Source of the DNA: Collinsella sp.
GTDB lineage: Bacteria > Actinomycetota > Coriobacteriia > Coriobacteriales > Coriobacteriaceae
Reading direction: 5' to 3'
Length of the DNA: 6,666 bases
Assembly: GCA_019419485.1 (NCBI GenBank)
Contig: DXZV01000057.1
Location: forward strand, 2,515 to 9,180
Shown here: positions 5,248-6,666 of the stretch, piece by piece
How positions within the stretch are numbered: the first letter of the stretch is position 1
How the letters are laid out: the number at the start of each line of letters is the position of its first letter
Translations under genes and position numbers: made by a program
The notes under the pieces: model-generated
Database searches by the model: none
Told to the model about the DNA's origin: nothing
What the model saw: only the letters and a program-made list of their open reading frames with translations

Positions 5248-5316
5248 CACACATTGACGTCTATACCCAAAAAGAGGACTGGATATAGGCGAGAATACGC
5301 TGCTTGACCACAACAT

Positions 5317-6666
5317 CTAGGCCTGTTCGGTGCCCGCGGTCTCCAGACCAATCAAACGGAACGGGTCCGCCACGCCGCCGATAGACTTTTGCAGCTCGCG
5401 TTGACGCTGCGAATCCTGCGCGGCCTGCACGGTCAGCGCGCGACGGGCCTCATCATCGAGCGAACGGTCCTGGCGCAGCTTGGCCTGGGCGGCACGCATG
5501 CGGCGCTTGATGGTGTAGAGCTCGAGCGTATCAAGCATAAACACGATGTTCGTCTCGGTGGGGTGCTTGCTCGTCGCCGAGATGCGCCCGGCACTCACAA
5601 GCGTTGCCGCCTCGGGACACACCGAGCGCGCCGCATCCATGCAGGCTGCAGGATCGGTTCCCGGCGGCGTTGCCAGAACGGCCCATGCGATGGACTCGTG
5701 ACGTGGGTCAACCCACTCGATAGAGCAGATGCGGTCGGCATACGTGCGGAACAGGTCGGGGTAGCTCGTGAGCATCGTCAACAGCTCGCGCTCCCCTGCC
5801 AAGGACTTGCGCTCCAAATCGGTCAGCACCATAGGGGCCGAGGCGTCTGCCGGGGCACCGGCGGGCGCAGAGCCCATACCATCAGGCACATCAATCGGCG
5901 GCAGGTCGTCGACGGCCTCCACGGGCGCGGCACCGTAGGCATCGAGCGGGACGTAGTCATACGGCTCTTCTTCGACCGGCGCGGACACCGGCGGCGTCGC
6001 GCCCGATGCCCAAGCACCGCGAGATGCCCCCTGCGAACCAGACGTCCGACCGCCCGCGCTACCAGAGCGCTCGGCTTGCGCCCGCTGGCGCTCATAGTTC
6101 TGCTCACGACGTCGTTCCGCATCCTCGCGCTTGGCGACATCGCGAAACACACGGCCCGAGCTCGCACGCACTGTCTCCAGATCCAAGCCAAGCAGATCGG
6201 CAATCTGGATAAAGTATGTATCGATCATGTAGCTATCGCGCAGCGGATAGATAAGCGTCAGCGCATCTTCCAGCGCCTTGGCACGACCGCCCGGCGTGGT
6301 GATGTCACTCGACTCCTGCAGCGAACGGTAGACAAAGTCCATAAGCGGCTCGGCAGCGTCGATGCGCGCCTGAAGCTCCTGTCCACCATGCGCTGTGATG
6401 AACTCCATGGGGTCGTTGCCGTCGGGCAGCACCACGCAGCGCAGATCCATCGAATCCCGCTCGATAAACTGAATCGCACGGCGGGCGGCCCTCTGGCCCG
6501 CCGCATCACCGTCAAACATATACACGATGCGCTTGGCAAAGCGAGTGAGCGTCTTGACGTGATGCTCCGTGAGCGCGGTGCCCAGCGTGGCGACAACGTT
6601 TTTGATCCCCGCCTCCCAGCAGGCGATGCAATCGGTATAGCCCTCCACCACGATGGCCGTATCCTG
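5317..6666 (-). CDS. dnaG: DNA primase DnaG, C-terminal 449 residues (5' end cut by window edge)
   Basis: DnaG makes RNA primers at the replication fork and docks on the replicative helicase DnaB. The frame is open at base 6666, so the N-terminal zinc-binding domain and first part of the polymerase core are missing. Counting from the edge, the fragment starts inside the TOPRIM domain: VVEGYTDCIACW (6-17) with the catalytic Glu, ATLGTALT (26-33), YMFDGDAAGQRAARRA (49-64) with the metal-binding DGD, and LPDGNDPMEFI (80-90). Residues about 175-280 form an Arg/Glu-rich segment and then a Gly/Ser/Pro/Ala and acidic low-complexity linker. From about 290 the helicase-binding domain follows (ERELLTMLTSYPDLF, 292-306), with a Lys/Arg-rich helical tail. 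A GTG at 6651 is only an internal Val codon. The stop at 5317 lies 110 nt before rpoD, the conserved dnaG-rpoD order. Confidence 0.96.
   Translation of the reverse strand, partial: QDTAIVVEGYTDCIACWEAGIKNVVATLGTALTEHHVKTLTRFAKRIVYMFDGDAAGQRAARRAIQFIERDSMDLRCVVLPDGNDPMEFITAHGGQELQARIDAAEPLMDFVYRSLQESSDITTPGGRAKALEDALTLIYPLRDSYMIDTYFIQIADLLGLDLETVRASSGRVFRDVAKREDAERRREQNYERQRAQAERSGSAGGRTSGSQGASRGAWASGATPPVSAPVEEEPYDYVPLDAYGAAPVEAVDDLPPIDVPDGMGSAPAGAPADASAPMVLTDLERKSLAGERELLTMLTSYPDLFRTYADRICSIEWVDPRHESIAWAVLATPPGTDPAACMDAARSVCPEAATLVSAGRISATSKHPTETNIVFMLDTLELYTIKRRMRAAQAKLRQDRSLDDEARRALTVQAAQDSQRQRELQKSIGGVADPFRLIGLETAGTEQA

Noticed and set aside
6649..6651. GTG at 6651 as the start of a short DnaG-like protein
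   Set aside because: The frame continues upstream to the window edge (QDTAI before VVEGY), and the codon lies within the TOPRIM strand, so it is an internal Val.

Overview
This window looks like chromosomal core DNA from a high-GC member of the Coriobacteriia (Actinomycetota), probably Collinsella or a close relative. That placement is inferred from protein character and gene order: an Asp23-like gene, a DAK2-type fatty-acid kinase gene and recG in a row, and dnaG directly followed by rpoD. The tRNAs also carry an encoded CCA. Every gene lies on the minus strand, so transcription runs from high to low coordinates.

Right part (5317-6666): the 3' portion of dnaG (primase), cut by the window edge inside the TOPRIM domain. 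A 110-nt gap then leads to rpoD (3851-5206), the primary sigma factor. This is the dnaG-rpoD half of the classical macromolecular synthesis operon. The best-supported rpoD start is a GTG at 5206, not the ATG 15 nt upstream. The sigma factor has an acidic, Asp/Asn-rich N-terminal extension that is partly encoded by a hexanucleotide tandem repeat. A strong hairpin just after the rpoD stop closes the unit.

Middle (3309-3850): a non-coding stretch with stable-RNA genes. In transcription order it holds the rpoD terminator hairpin, a perfect 24-bp palindrome of unknown role, a strong promoter (AT-rich upstream tract, TTGCCC, 16 bp, TATAAT), two identical tRNA-Asn(GTT) genes separated by a small terminator-like hairpin, and a strong intrinsic terminator. 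After that comes a leader region for the next operon.

Left part (1-3308): a tight three-gene run. It consists of an Asp23/Gls24-family gene (yloU-like, GTG start), fakA/yloV (fatty acid kinase, DAK2 family) and recG (branch-migrating DNA helicase), the last cut by the left edge after 417 codons. Gaps are 27 and 10 nt, so co-transcription is likely.

The gene content is ordinary housekeeping: primer synthesis, transcription initiation, Asn-tRNA supply, use of exogenous fatty acids and replication-fork repair. I found no defence system, mobile element gene, CRISPR array or clearly new system. The points most worth a second look are the 24-bp palindrome, the repeat-encoded acidic tract in RpoD, the duplicated tRNA with its internal hairpin, and the rpoD start correction.
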